Origin: Pseudomonas psychrophila HA-4 | Lineage (GTDB): Bacteria > Pseudomonadota > Gammaproteobacteria > Pseudomonadales > Pseudomonadaceae | Direction: 5' to 3' | Length of the DNA stretch: 37,537 nt | Assembly (NCBI RefSeq): GCF_000282975.1 | Contig: NZ_ALJC01000086.1 | Coordinates: 1 to 37,537 of the forward strand | Part shown: positions 28,582-36,474 of the stretch, piece by piece | How the letters are laid out: each line of letters begins with the position of its first letter | Numbering within the stretch: the first letter of the stretch is position 1 | Program-made: the position numbers and the translations under genes | The notes under the pieces: model-generated | The model's database searches: none | Seen by the model: only the letters and a program-made list of their open reading frames with translations | Told to the model about the DNA's origin: nothing

Positions 28582-28598
28582 CTGGCATAACACTTGCT
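28582..28598 (+). promoter_or_regulatory. Sigma-54 promoter of the fliL operon
   Basis: The element is CTGGCATAACACTTGCT, with GG at 28584-28585, GC at 28596-28597 and the required ten-base spacing. TGGCA and TTGCT are both matched. It lies 48 bases before fliL and after the fliK stop, so fliLMNOPQR-flhB can be transcribed separately from fliK. Confidence 0.87.
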
Positions 28599-28646
28599 CT
28601 GCCTAGTCATGCACCTGTGAAACCCCAAAAGTGACGGATTATTGGC

Positions 28647-29138
28647 ATGGCGACGAGCGACGCAGTAAAAGATCCCGCCGACAAAGGCAAACTCAAGCTG
28701 ATTATCGTGATCGTCGTGGGCGTGCTGCTGGCGATCGGCGTGTCTGTGGGGGCCACCTGGTACTTCATGAGCGGCGACAAAAGCGCGCCGCCGCCGGTGG
28801 CTGAATCCAACGTCAAGCCTGCCGCCATTTACGAGCCGCTGCCGCCTGCCTTTGTCGTCAATTTCAATGACAACGGCCGCCAGCGCTATCTGCAGGTGAG
28901 CGTCACCTTGCAGGCGCGTGATCAAAATGACCTCAATGCACTCAAGGTGCATATGCCGGTGATCCGCAACAATCTGGTCATGCTCTTTTCTGGACAGACC
29001 TTTGAGAGCCTGGCGACCCCGGTGGGCCAAGAAATGTTGCGTCAGAAAACCACTGCCAGCGTGCAGGAAGTAGCGCAAAAAGAACTCGGCAAAGTGGTCA
29101 TTGATCAAGCGCTCTTTACTAACTTCGTATTGCAGTAG
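28647..29138 (+). CDS. fliL: Flagellar basal-body-associated protein FliL
   Basis: FliL is a single-pass inner membrane protein that surrounds or supports the stator units. The membrane anchor is at residues about 17-40 (LKLIIVIVVGVLLAIGVSVG). The periplasmic stomatin-like domain (about 65-163) has RQRYLQVSVTLQARDQNDLN and ends in FTNFVLQ, the typical family C-terminus. Length is 163 residues. It leads the operon through flhB and is nine bases before fliM. Confidence 0.95.
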   Translation: MATSDAVKDPADKGKLKLIIVIVVGVLLAIGVSVGATWYFMSGDKSAPPPVAESNVKPAAIYEPLPPAFVVNFNDNGRQRYLQVSVTLQARDQNDLNALKVHMPVIRNNLVMLFSGQTFESLATPVGQEMLRQKTTASVQEVAQKELGKVVIDQALFTNFVLQ

Positions 29139-29147
29139 GACCACGAC

Positions 29148-30116
29148 ATGGCCGTGCAAGACCTGCTGTCCCAGGATGAGATCGACGCGCTGTTGCACGG
29201 TGTCGATGACGGCCTAGTACAGGCCGAAGCCGCCGCCGAGCCCGGTAGCGTCAAAAGTTATGACCTGACCAGTCAGGACCGTATTGTCCGGGGCCGCATG
29301 CCGACCCTGGAAATGATCAACGAGCGCTTCGCCCGTTACACCCGCATCAGCATGTTCAACATGCTGCGCCGCTCCGCCGACGTGGCAGTGGGCGGGGTGC
29401 AGGTGATGAAGTTCGGTGAATACGTACACTCGCTGTACGTGCCCACCAGCCTCAACCTGGTCAAGATCAAACCGTTGCGCGGTACCGCGCTGTTCATCCT
29501 CGACGCCAAGCTGGTGTTCAAGTTGGTGGACAACTTCTTCGGCGGCGACGGCCGTCACGCCAAGATCGAAGGCCGCGAATTCACCCCCACCGAGTTGCGG
29601 GTCGTACGCATGGTGCTGGAGCAGGCCTTCATCGACTTGAAGGAAGCTTGGCAGGCGATCATGGAGGTCAATTTCGAGTACATCAACTCGGAAGTGAACC
29701 CGGCCATGGCCAATATCGTTGGCCCTAGCGAAGCCATTGTGGTCTCGACGTTCCACATCGAACTCGATGGCGGTGGCGGCGACCTGCACGTGACCATGCC
29801 GTACTCAATGATCGAACCCGTGCGCGAAATGCTCGATGCCGGTTTCCAGTCCGATCTAGACGATCAGGACGAACGCTGGAACAAAGCCCTGCGTGAAGAC
29901 TTGCTGGACGTTAGCGTGCCGCTGAGCGCCACCGTCGCCCGTCGCCAATTGCGCCTGCGAGATATTTTGCACATGGCACCTGGGGACGTGATCCCGATCG
30001 AGTTGCAGGACGAGTTGGTGATGCGTGCCAATGGCGTGCCCGCGTTCAAGGTCAAACTGGGCTCGCACAAAGGCAACCTTGCCTTGCAAGTGGTCGAGCC
30101 CATCGTTCGGCGTTAA
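29148..30116 (+). CDS. fliM: Flagellar motor switch protein FliM
   Basis: FliM is the middle protein of the C ring and binds phospho-CheY to reverse rotation. The N-terminal CheY-binding motif LLSQDEIDALLHG (about 6-18) is present. The middle CheC-like domain (about 45-230) contains GRMPTLEMINERFAR and AIVVSTFHIELDGGGG. The C-terminal SpoA domain (about 250-320) pairs with FliN. Length is 322 residues, as usual. The AGGA before the ATG is an adequate ribosome-binding site. Confidence 0.97.
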   Translation: MAVQDLLSQDEIDALLHGVDDGLVQAEAAAEPGSVKSYDLTSQDRIVRGRMPTLEMINERFARYTRISMFNMLRRSADVAVGGVQVMKFGEYVHSLYVPTSLNLVKIKPLRGTALFILDAKLVFKLVDNFFGGDGRHAKIEGREFTPTELRVVRMVLEQAFIDLKEAWQAIMEVNFEYINSEVNPAMANIVGPSEAIVVSTFHIELDGGGGDLHVTMPYSMIEPVREMLDAGFQSDLDDQDERWNKALREDLLDVSVPLSATVARRQLRLRDILHMAPGDVIPIELQDELVMRANGVPAFKVKLGSHKGNLALQVVEPIVRR

Positions 30117-30173
30117 ACGCCGGGCCACACTAATTTGCGGTGTTAATGATTCACTGCTCGCCGAGGACACCTG

Positions 30174-30638
30174 ATGGCTAACGAACACGATACAACGGCT
30201 GCTGACCAGGCGCTGGCTGATGAATGGGCCGCTGCGCTGGAAGAAACCGGCGATGTTGGCCAAGCCGATATCGACGCACTGCTGGCCGCCGATGCGGCCA
30301 AAAAACCTGCTTCTAATCGATTGCCAATGGAAGAGTTTGGCAGCGTGCCGCGCAATAACGACCCGGTCTCTCTGGAAGGTCCCAACCTGGACGTGATTCT
30401 GGACATTCCGGTATCGATCTCCATGGAAGTGGGCAGCACCGAGATCAACATTCGCAACCTGTTGCAGCTTAACCAAGGCTCGGTGATCGAGCTGGATCGT
30501 CTGGCCGGTGAGCCGCTGGACGTGCTGGTTAACGGCACCTTGATTGCCCATGGTGAAGTGGTCGTGGTCAACGAAAAGTTTGGCATCCGTCTGACCGACG
30601 TGATCAGCCCAAGCGAACGCATCAAGAAGCTTCGCTAA
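30174..30638 (+). CDS. fliN: Flagellar motor switch protein FliN
   Basis: FliN forms the bottom of the C ring and is a docking point for FliH. The SpoA domain occupies about residues 70-150 (LDVILDIPVSISMEVGSTEI and NRGSVIELDRLAGEPLDVLV-like NQGSVIELDRLAGEPLDVLV). The N-terminal 70 residues are acidic and variable. Length is 154 residues. CGAGGA precedes the ATG. Its stop codon is immediately followed by the fliO ATG. Confidence 0.96.
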   Translation: MANEHDTTAADQALADEWAAALEETGDVGQADIDALLAADAAKKPASNRLPMEEFGSVPRNNDPVSLEGPNLDVILDIPVSISMEVGSTEINIRNLLQLNQGSVIELDRLAGEPLDVLVNGTLIAHGEVVVVNEKFGIRLTDVISPSERIKKLR

Positions 30639-31079
30639 ATGAAACGGCTTCTCGGCGGTTTACTGGCGTTACCCTTGAGCGTGCTGGCGGCAGAGCCGGT
30701 GGCCAGCGCAGCTACGGCCGTTGCACCGGTGGCTGGCACCAGCCTAGGTGGGCAGTTGACGCAACTGGTGTTGGGCTTGTTATTGGTGCTGGGTGTGATC
30801 TTTGCCTTGGCTTGGCTGCTGCGCCGGGTGCAGCAAACAGGGCCGCGCCACGGGCAGGTCATTGAGTTGGTCGGCTCGCGGGCTCTGGGCACGCGTGACC
30901 GGTTGGTGTTGGTGCAAGTGGGCAATGAGCAAATTCTGCTCGGCCTTACCCCGGGCCGCATTACCCCGCTGCACGTGCTCAAAGAGCCCGTCTCGGTGCC
31001 CAGCAACTCAGCGCCGGCAACCCCGGAGTTCGCCAAGCGATTGATGGAAATACTCGGTCAGCAAAAGGACAAGCCGTAA
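30639..31079 (+). CDS. fliO: Flagellar biosynthesis protein FliO
   Basis: FliO is a membrane chaperone that helps FliP assemble into the export gate. The N-terminus is hydrophobic and may act as a signal peptide ([20 protein letters not shown]). A membrane segment follows ([20 protein letters not shown], about 43-62), and then a cytoplasmic domain with [24 protein letters not shown] conservation. Length is 146 residues. It starts directly at the fliN stop and overlaps fliP as TAATG. Confidence 0.93.
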   Translation: MKRLLGGLLALPLSVLAAEPVASAATAVAPVAGTSLGGQLTQLVLGLLLVLGVIFALAWLLRRVQQTGPRHGQVIELVGSRALGTRDRLVLVQVGNEQILLGLTPGRITPLHVLKEPVSVPSNSAPATPEFAKRLMEILGQQKDKP

Positions 31080-31822
31080 TGCGTTTAGTTGTTGCGCTGT
31101 TGTTAGCGTTGCTCGCACCTGTCGCGTTTGGTGCTGACCCGCTCTCGATTCCAGCGATCACCCTGGGCACCGGGGCTAACGGCCAGCAAGAGTATTCGGT
31201 CAGCCTGCAAATTCTGCTGATCATGACCGCCCTGAGCTTTATCCCGGCGTTCGTGATGCTGATGACCAGCTTCACGCGCATCATCATCGTGTTCTCGATC
31301 TTGCGTCAGGCGCTGGGGCTGCAACAAACCCCGTCCAACCAGATTCTCACGGGCATGGCGCTGTTCTTGACGATGTTCATCATGGCGCCCGTGTTCGACA
31401 AGGTGAATCAAAACGCCTTGCAGCCGTACCTCGCGGAAAAACTCACGGCCCAAGACGCGATTTTGAAGGCCGAAGGCCCCATCAAGGACTTTATGTTGGC
31501 GCAGACCCGCACCAGCGATCTTGAACTGTTTATGCGCTTGTCCAAGCGTACCGACATCGCCACCCCGGACGCGGCCCCTTTGACCATTCTGGTGCCTGCG
31601 TTTGTCACGTCCGAGTTGAAAACTGCGTTCCAGATCGGCTTCATGATCTTCATCCCGTTTCTGATCATCGACTTGGTCGTGGCCAGCGTGCTGATGGCCA
31701 TGGGCATGATGATGCTCTCGCCACTGATCATCTCGTTGCCGTTCAAAATCATGCTGTTTGTATTGGTCGATGGTTGGGCGTTGATTATCGGCACCCTGGC
31801 CAGCAGTTTCGGCGGAGTCTAA
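31079..31822 (+). CDS. fliP: Flagellar export gate protein FliP
   Basis: FliP is the main pore subunit of the FliP5Q4R1 export gate. It has a cleavable signal peptide ([20 protein letters not shown]) and four membrane segments. The family signature regions are clear: [36 protein letters not shown], and [20 protein letters not shown] with [15 protein letters not shown]. Length of 247 residues is normal. It overlaps fliO by one base and precedes fliQ by four. Confidence 0.97.
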   Translation: MRLVVALLLALLAPVAFGADPLSIPAITLGTGANGQQEYSVSLQILLIMTALSFIPAFVMLMTSFTRIIIVFSILRQALGLQQTPSNQILTGMALFLTMFIMAPVFDKVNQNALQPYLAEKLTAQDAILKAEGPIKDFMLAQTRTSDLELFMRLSKRTDIATPDAAPLTILVPAFVTSELKTAFQIGFMIFIPFLIIDLVVASVLMAMGMMMLSPLIISLPFKIMLFVLVDGWALIIGTLASSFGGV

Positions 31823-31826
31823 CCCC

Positions 31827-32096
31827 ATGACCCCAGAAGTCGCGGTTGACCTGTTTCGCAGTGCCTTGTGGCTGACCACGATGATGGTTGCGGTGCTGGT
31901 GATTCCCAGTTTGCTGGTGGGTTTATTGGTGGCCATGTTTCAGGCTGCCACCCAAATCAACGAACAGACCCTGAGCTTTTTGCCGCGTTTGTTGGTGATG
32001 CTGATCACCTTGATCGTGGCCGGGCCTTGGTTAGTGCAAACCTTTATGGAATACATCCTGCAGTTGTACGGCAGCATTCCGCAGTTGATCGGCTAA
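31827..32096 (+). CDS. fliQ: Flagellar export gate protein FliQ
   Basis: FliQ is a small two-helix membrane protein wrapped around the FliP/FliR core of the export gate. The 89-residue protein has two hydrophobic segments, about 16-38 (TMMVAVLVIPSLLVGLLVAM) and about 52-73. The conserved FQAATQINEQTLSFLPRLL lies between them. It ends with TAA directly joined to the ATG of fliR. Confidence 0.96.
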   Translation: MTPEVAVDLFRSALWLTTMMVAVLVIPSLLVGLLVAMFQAATQINEQTLSFLPRLLVMLITLIVAGPWLVQTFMEYILQLYGSIPQLIG

Positions 32097-32879
32097 ATGT
32101 CGCTGCTGGCCCTGACGGACGCGCAGATCAGTACCTGGGTCGCCAGCTTTATGCTGCCGCTTTTCCGGGTAGGCGCGTTGTTGACTACCATGCCGATCAT
32201 CGGGACGACCTTGGTGCCCAAACGCATCAAGTTGTTTTTGTCGTTGGCGATCACCCTAGCGATTCTGCCCAGCCTGCCGCCTCTGCCTACGGTCAACCCG
32301 CTGGACCTCAGCGGGCTGATGCTGATTGCTGAGCAAATCATCATTGGCGCGTTGCTTGGGTTTTCATTGCAGCTGTTTTTCCAGGCGTTTGTGGTGGCCG
32401 GGCAAATCGTCGCGATCCAGATGGGCATGGGCTTCGCGTCCATGGTCGACCCGGCCAATGGCGTCAACGTAGCGGTAATCGGGCAGTTTTTCACCATGCT
32501 CGTGAGCCTGCTGTTTTTGTCTATGAACGGGCATCTCGTGGTGTTTGAAGTGCTGACCGAGAGCTTCACTACCTTGCCGGTCGGTGGCGGGCTGCTGACT
32601 AATCACTATTGGGAAATCGCCAACAAACTGGGCTGGGTGCTGGGTGCCGCATTGCTGCTGGTACTGCCAGCCATCACCGCCTTGCTGGTGGTCAACATCG
32701 CCTTTGGCGTCATGACCCGTGCCGCGCCGCAATTGAACATCTTCGCCATTGGTTTTCCGCTGACCCTGGTACTGGGCATGGTGATCCTGTGGATCGGCAT
32801 GGCCGACATTCTCAACCAGTATCAACCGCTGGCCTCAGAGGCCTTGCAGTTCTTACGTGAACTGGCACAGGCAAAATAG
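32097..32879 (+). CDS. fliR: Flagellar export gate protein FliR
   Basis: FliR is the single-copy subunit of the FliPQR gate. The 260-residue protein is highly hydrophobic, with about six membrane segments. Conserved blocks are LPLFRVGALLTTMPIIG near the start, and GQIVAIQMGMGFASMVDPANG and ALLVVNIAFGVMTRAAPQLN further on. It starts at the base after the fliQ stop and is followed two bases later by flhB, so the gate genes are tightly packed. Confidence 0.96.
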   Translation: MSLLALTDAQISTWVASFMLPLFRVGALLTTMPIIGTTLVPKRIKLFLSLAITLAILPSLPPLPTVNPLDLSGLMLIAEQIIIGALLGFSLQLFFQAFVVAGQIVAIQMGMGFASMVDPANGVNVAVIGQFFTMLVSLLFLSMNGHLVVFEVLTESFTTLPVGGGLLTNHYWEIANKLGWVLGAALLLVLPAITALLVVNIAFGVMTRAAPQLNIFAIGFPLTLVLGMVILWIGMADILNQYQPLASEALQFLRELAQAK

Positions 32880-32881
32880 CC

Positions 32882-34018
32882 ATGGCTGAAAGCGAGAGCG
32901 GTGCCGATAAAACAGAAGACCCCACGGAGAAACGAAAAAAAGACTCCAGGGAAAAGGGCGAAATCGCACGCTCTAAAGAACTCAATACCTTGGCCATCAT
33001 GCTGGCGGGTTCCGCCGGGCTACTGATTTTTGGTGGCGCGCTGGCAGAAGACCTCATGGAGTTGATGCGCTACAACTTCAGCATCAGCCGCGAAACACTG
33101 CTCAACACCGATTCCATGGGCGCATTTCTACTGCACTCGGGCAAAGTCGCCCTGATCGCCGTGCAACCGGTGCTGATCACCTTGTTAATTGCCGCACTCA
33201 TCGGTCCTATTTCACTGGGAGGCTGGCTGTTTGCCGCGGGCAGCCTGGCGCCCAAATTCAGCCGCATGAACCCTGCGGCTGGGATAAAACGCATGTTCTC
33301 GGCCAAGGCGCTGGTTGAGCTGCTTAAAGCCCTGGCCAAGTTTTTCATCATCCTGATCGTGGCATTGCTGGTGTTGAAATCCGACATCGACGACCTGCTA
33401 CGCATCGCCCATGAGCCCTTGGAACTGGCGGTCATCCACAGCGTGCAAGTGGTGGGCTGGAGCGCTTTATGGATGGCCTGCGGCTTGATCCTGATCGCCG
33501 CTGTCGACGTGCCGGTGCAACTGTGGGAAAGCCACAAAAAATTGCTGATGACCAAGCAGGAAATCCGCGACGAACACAAAGACCAGGAAGGTCGACCCGA
33601 GGTTAAACAGCGCATTCGTCAGGTGCAGCGCGAAATGTCCCAGCGCCGCATGATGAGCGCCATCCCGGACGCGGACGTCATCATCACCAACCCGACGCAC
33701 TACGCCGTGGCCCTCAAATACGACCCCGAGAAAGGCGGGGCGCCGATGTTGCTGGCCAAAGGCAGCGACTTTCTGGCGCTGAAAATTCGAGAAATCGGCG
33801 CCAAGCACAACATCCTGCTGCTGGAGTCCCCGGCGCTGGCGCGCTCGATCTACCACTCCACCGAGCTTGAGCAGGAAATTCCGGCAGGGCTGTATCTGGC
33901 CGTGGCGCAGGTATTGGCGTACGTGTATCAGATTCGTCAGCATCAGGCGGGCAAAGGCAAGCGGCCTGACCCGCTCAAGGATGTGCCCATTCCGCCGGAT
34001 TTACGGCGGGATGAGTGA
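32882..34018 (+). CDS. flhB: Flagellar export switch protein FlhB
   Basis: FlhB is the export component whose self-cleavage changes substrate specificity from rod/hook to filament. It has an N-terminal charged start (DKTEDPTEKRKKDSREKGEIARS), four membrane segments to about residue 210, and a cytoplasmic domain with the autocleavage motif NPTH at 270-273. The AVALKYDPEKGGAPMLLAKG segment that follows is highly conserved. Length is 378 residues. In most pseudomonads flhA follows, directly or after a few genes; here the next genes run in the opposite direction and are Rhs-like. Confidence 0.97.
   Translation: MAESESGADKTEDPTEKRKKDSREKGEIARSKELNTLAIMLAGSAGLLIFGGALAEDLMELMRYNFSISRETLLNTDSMGAFLLHSGKVALIAVQPVLITLLIAALIGPISLGGWLFAAGSLAPKFSRMNPAAGIKRMFSAKALVELLKALAKFFIILIVALLVLKSDIDDLLRIAHEPLELAVIHSVQVVGWSALWMACGLILIAAVDVPVQLWESHKKLLMTKQEIRDEHKDQEGRPEVKQRIRQVQREMSQRRMMSAIPDADVIITNPTHYAVALKYDPEKGGAPMLLAKGSDFLALKIREIGAKHNILLLESPALARSIYHSTELEQEIPAGLYLAVAQVLAYVYQIRQHQAGKGKRPDPLKDVPIPPDLRRDE
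33992..34009. other. Short hairpin at the flhB end
   Basis: CCGCCG (33992-33997) pairs with CGGCGG (34004-34009) over a six-base loop, inside the last codons of flhB. No U-tract follows in either direction at standard distance. It may help to end one or both of the converging transcripts of flhB and the mini-Rhs gene, but it is not a canonical terminator. Confidence 0.3.
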
Positions 34019-34050
34019 GGGGGCTTTTCGTGTCGTGCTTTTGACGTTGT

Positions 34051-35151
34051 TTACTCCTCGCCCCTAATGAAATATGCCTCTTCTATTGCGATATATTTAT
34101 CTAGGGCTTCCGTGCTAATGGCGCGGGTGCGCGCGTGTAAATTATTTAAGTAAATATCAGTATCTTTTTGGTTGTCATCAATATATAGGTTATTTGTGTC
34201 TGGGCTTTGAGTTTTGGGGTCATAAGCTCCGTTTTTAATTCTTTGAGCAGTATTATAGTATGGGCGGTTTGATGTTGTGCTGGTGACTAGTTTTTGCATA
34301 GGGTTTGGAAGATTTTTTGTAGAGAGGTTATTTGATTTGATAGTTGCAATTGCTTGTTCTTGCAAGTTTAGCGAGGGTGCAAATGGTGTTTGGGATAAGT
34401 CTTCTAAATATAATGATGATTTGGCGGATTGATAATAAATATATGGATTAAGTTTAAATACTTCATCGCGTGCGTTGAAAGCATCGGCAACTGAAATTCC
34501 TGGTTTGATCTTTAGCCTATAACTATCCATGCCCGGCGAGTTAAGGTTTATGCCTCCTAATATATTATTGATATACGCTTTTCTTAGTGATTGTGCCAAA
34601 TCTAATCCTTTTTGCATAATGTATTGGAGTATGTGTCCGGTAGGATCAACCCTAAGTACAGGGTTGTTCATGCAATACGCATATGAGTTGATTCCACTTT
34701 TTCCAAACGGGCTCCAACTGTCCGGGCTGTTAAATCGCATCAGTACTGGATTAAACGCCCGGTAACCATTGCCCAATAAATAATGCCCGGTAATAGGGTC
34801 TGCACGCTCGCCATTAAACCCTAACAAGTGGGTGTTTGTGTGTTCGTTCGTATGATGACCAAACGGTGAATAGGCGATGGTCTGTTGTTCTGCTCCGTTT
34901 GTCGTTTGCAACACGGAACGTTGTAAATCGGTGGTAAGCAAGGTGCTGATGTATTGATCGGCTTGGTGTGTCTGTTGGGCCAGCAAGTGATCGCCATGCT
35001 GCATGATCGAGTGTTGCGTGCTGCCCTGGATTTCTGTGGCGATCCGGCTCTGGCAATAAAACCGCAGGCTGCCTGATTGCAGCGCAGGCGTTGTGCTCTT
35101 GAGTCGATCCAGGGGGTCGTAGTGATAGGTGAACAACGTTGCTTTCTTCAT
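34051..35151 (-). CDS. Short Rhs-core protein with variable C-terminal domain (mini-Rhs 1)
   Basis: The 366-residue protein begins with a single YD-repeat remnant (YHYDPLDRLKST) and then the Rhs-associated core (LLGFNGERADPITGHYLLGN, GYRAFNPVLMRFNSPDSWSP), ending at DPTGH (169-173). This is the Rhs/TccC-type boundary after which polymorphic toxins carry their effector. The C-terminal 193 residues are hydrophilic, contain no domain I recognise, and are encoded by markedly A+T-rich DNA (about 34060-34620). No signal peptide, PAAR or VgrG domain is present and it lacks the large Rhs shell. GAAGGAAGAGAAGG precedes the ATG. A role as an effector or toxin is inference. It converges on flhB. Confidence 0.82.
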   Translation of the reverse strand: MKKATLFTYHYDPLDRLKSTTPALQSGSLRFYCQSRIATEIQGSTQHSIMQHGDHLLAQQTHQADQYISTLLTTDLQRSVLQTTNGAEQQTIAYSPFGHHTNEHTNTHLLGFNGERADPITGHYLLGNGYRAFNPVLMRFNSPDSWSPFGKSGINSYAYCMNNPVLRVDPTGHILQYIMQKGLDLAQSLRKAYINNILGGINLNSPGMDSYRLKIKPGISVADAFNARDEVFKLNPYIYYQSAKSSLYLEDLSQTPFAPSLNLQEQAIATIKSNNLSTKNLPNPMQKLVTSTTSNRPYYNTAQRIKNGAYDPKTQSPDTNNLYIDDNQKDTDIYLNNLHARTRAISTEALDKYIAIEEAYFIRGEE

Positions 35152-35214
35152 GGGCCTTCTCTTCCTTCGTCAATAGACCGCAGGTAACCACTGTGGGCTT
35201 TATTCGCAGGGGCG

Positions 35215-35236
35215 GGTACTGGTAGATCTGCTAGGT
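35215..35236 (-). promoter_or_regulatory. 22-base conserved motif upstream of mini-Rhs 1
   Basis: This 22-base segment, reading GGTACTGGTAGATCTGCTAG plus GT on the plus strand, is identical at 21 of 22 positions to 36345-36366. Its near edge is 64 bases upstream of the mini-Rhs 1 ATG. The flanks of the two copies are unrelated, so the 22 bases are specifically conserved. It is centred on the palindrome AGATCT. It may be a promoter element or an operator; the function is unknown. Confidence 0.6.
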
Positions 35237-35247
35237 AAGGGCTCCCG

Positions 35248-35271
35248 ATATCGCCGGGTTGACGGCGATAT
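35248..35271. terminator. Hairpin between the two mini-Rhs genes
   Basis: ATATCGCCG (35248-35256) and CGGCGATAT (35263-35271) form a nine-base perfect stem with a six-base loop. It lies 32 bases beyond the end of mini-Rhs 2 and just upstream of the motif of mini-Rhs 1. It lacks a U-tract, but its position would separate the two transcripts. Confidence 0.45.
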
Positions 35272-35302
35272 TAATGAGGCAGGGTGGGTGTTAGGTGTTA
35301 CT

Positions 35303-36283
35303 TCAGGCAGTGGACTCGCGAATACTGGTCGCATTCTTCGTGAGTTTATCGATTTTGATTGTTGCCAATTCTATTCCCTCTTCCAAAAGCGATGGAAGGG
35401 TGTCGGCGCGACTAGTGCGTGGGGATAATTGGATCATGTTATTTACAACATTTTGGGCGCCGGAAGTGACAGTTGTTCTTCGTGCAGCGGCTCTAGCGTT
35501 GCGTTTTGCGAGTACACCCAACGTCAGGGCCATAGTTCCCGCTACCGCGCTTCCAGCAGCCAGCATAGGTCCGATGATAATCGTTTTGCGAGCAACGATA
35601 GATACAGCCCCGGCAACCACCGAGACACTGCCAAAGACATATGCTCCTAAAGCGGTGCTGGAAGTAAAGCGCCTAGGAGTACTAGCGGCAAGCGCCATGC
35701 CGGTAAGCGCTGCGCTTATGCCCGTGCCTGCGAGACTAGAGATAATGATGCTTTTTAGTGAGAAGTGTCCTGACGGATCCCGGCGGGTGACCGGGTTGCC
35801 CAGACAGTAGCCGTAGCTGTTGAGGCCGCCCTTGTCAAATGGGCTCATAGTGTCTGGGCTATTAAACCGCATCAGTATCGGGTTAAACGCCCGATACCCA
35901 TTGCCCAATAAGTAATGCCCAGTTAATGGTTCGGCCCGTTCGCCGTTAAAGCCTAATAGAGGGGTGTTAGCACTTGGGGTTGTGTGATGACCAAAAGGTA
36001 AATAGGCAATGGCTTGTTGTTCTGTGTTGTTCATCGTATGCAATACAGAACGCTGTGAATCAGTTACCAGCAAAGTGTTGGTTTGGTGAGTGGCTTCTTG
36101 TGAGTGCTGAGCGAGTAATTGATCGCCGTGTTGCATGATCGAGTGCAGCGCGGCGCCCTGGATTTCTGTGGCGATCCGGCTTTGGCAATAAAACCGCAGG
36201 CTGTTTGACTGCAGCGCAGACTTCGTACCGGTCAGGCGGTCCAAGGGGTCGTACTGGAACGAGGCAAGCATAGTTGTTTTCAT
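35303..36283 (-). CDS. Short Rhs-core protein with hydrophobic C-terminal domain (mini-Rhs 2)
   Basis: This 326-residue protein has the same 173-residue core as its neighbour, aligning without gaps and identical at about 120 positions by hand count. It shows YDPLDRLTGT, FYCQSRIATEIQG, LLGFNGERAEPLTGHYLLGN, and the boundary DPSGH at 169-173. The C-terminal 153 residues are different: three hydrophobic Gly/Ala-rich stretches (SIIISSLAGTGISAALTGMA, AYVFGSVSVVAGAVSIVA, IIIGPMLAAGSAVAGTMALT) followed by a charged tail. This suggests membrane insertion, for instance a pore-forming type effector, but that is inference. No strong ribosome-binding site precedes the ATG. No immunity gene is obvious in the 150 bases on its 3' side. 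Confidence 0.8.
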   Translation of the reverse strand: MKTTMLASFQYDPLDRLTGTKSALQSNSLRFYCQSRIATEIQGAALHSIMQHGDQLLAQHSQEATHQTNTLLVTDSQRSVLHTMNNTEQQAIAYLPFGHHTTPSANTPLLGFNGERAEPLTGHYLLGNGYRAFNPILMRFNSPDTMSPFDKGGLNSYGYCLGNPVTRRDPSGHFSLKSIIISSLAGTGISAALTGMALAASTPRRFTSSTALGAYVFGSVSVVAGAVSIVARKTIIIGPMLAAGSAVAGTMALTLGVLAKRNARAAARRTTVTSGAQNVVNNMIQLSPRTSRADTLPSLLEEGIELATIKIDKLTKNATSIRESTA

Positions 36284-36344
36284 CTAGGAGCAACCTGTGA
36301 GTTATGTATGACAGTGTTCACGCTGCTCCTTTTTTCTCGTTGCA

Positions 36345-36366
36345 GGTACTGGCAGATCTGCTAGGT
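36345..36366 (-). promoter_or_regulatory. 22-base conserved motif upstream of mini-Rhs 2
   Basis: This is the second copy of the motif at 35215-35236, differing at one base (C for T at 36353). It contains the perfect palindrome GCAGATCTGC (36352-36361). Its near edge is 62 bases upstream of the mini-Rhs 2 ATG, against 64 for the other copy. Conserved spacing with unrelated surroundings argues for a regulatory role. Confidence 0.6.
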
Positions 36367-36375
36367 GCACCTTCC

Positions 36376-36398
36376 TGACAGCCTGTCATTTCTGACAG
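36376..36398. promoter_or_regulatory. Possible operator with TGACAG repeats
   Basis: TGACAG-C-CTGTCA (36376-36388) is a perfect inverted repeat, and a further TGACAG follows at 36393-36398. It lies in the divergent region between mini-Rhs 2 and the gene at 36475. It may bind a regulator of either gene. Which one is not known. Confidence 0.35.
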
Positions 36399-36474
36399 TA
36401 GAGGCTTTTTGTAAACCTGCTTAACTTGTGACAGCGAGTGTCGTTCTGGTCGGTGCAGGCAATGGAGATGCGCG

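Noticed and set aside
35295..35810. Plus-strand open frame of 171 codons opposite the end of mini-Rhs 2
   Set aside because: It is antisense to the C-terminal domain of mini-Rhs 2, whose reading frame continues smoothly from the conserved core. The hydrophobic Ala/Val-rich look is produced by the complementary sequence.
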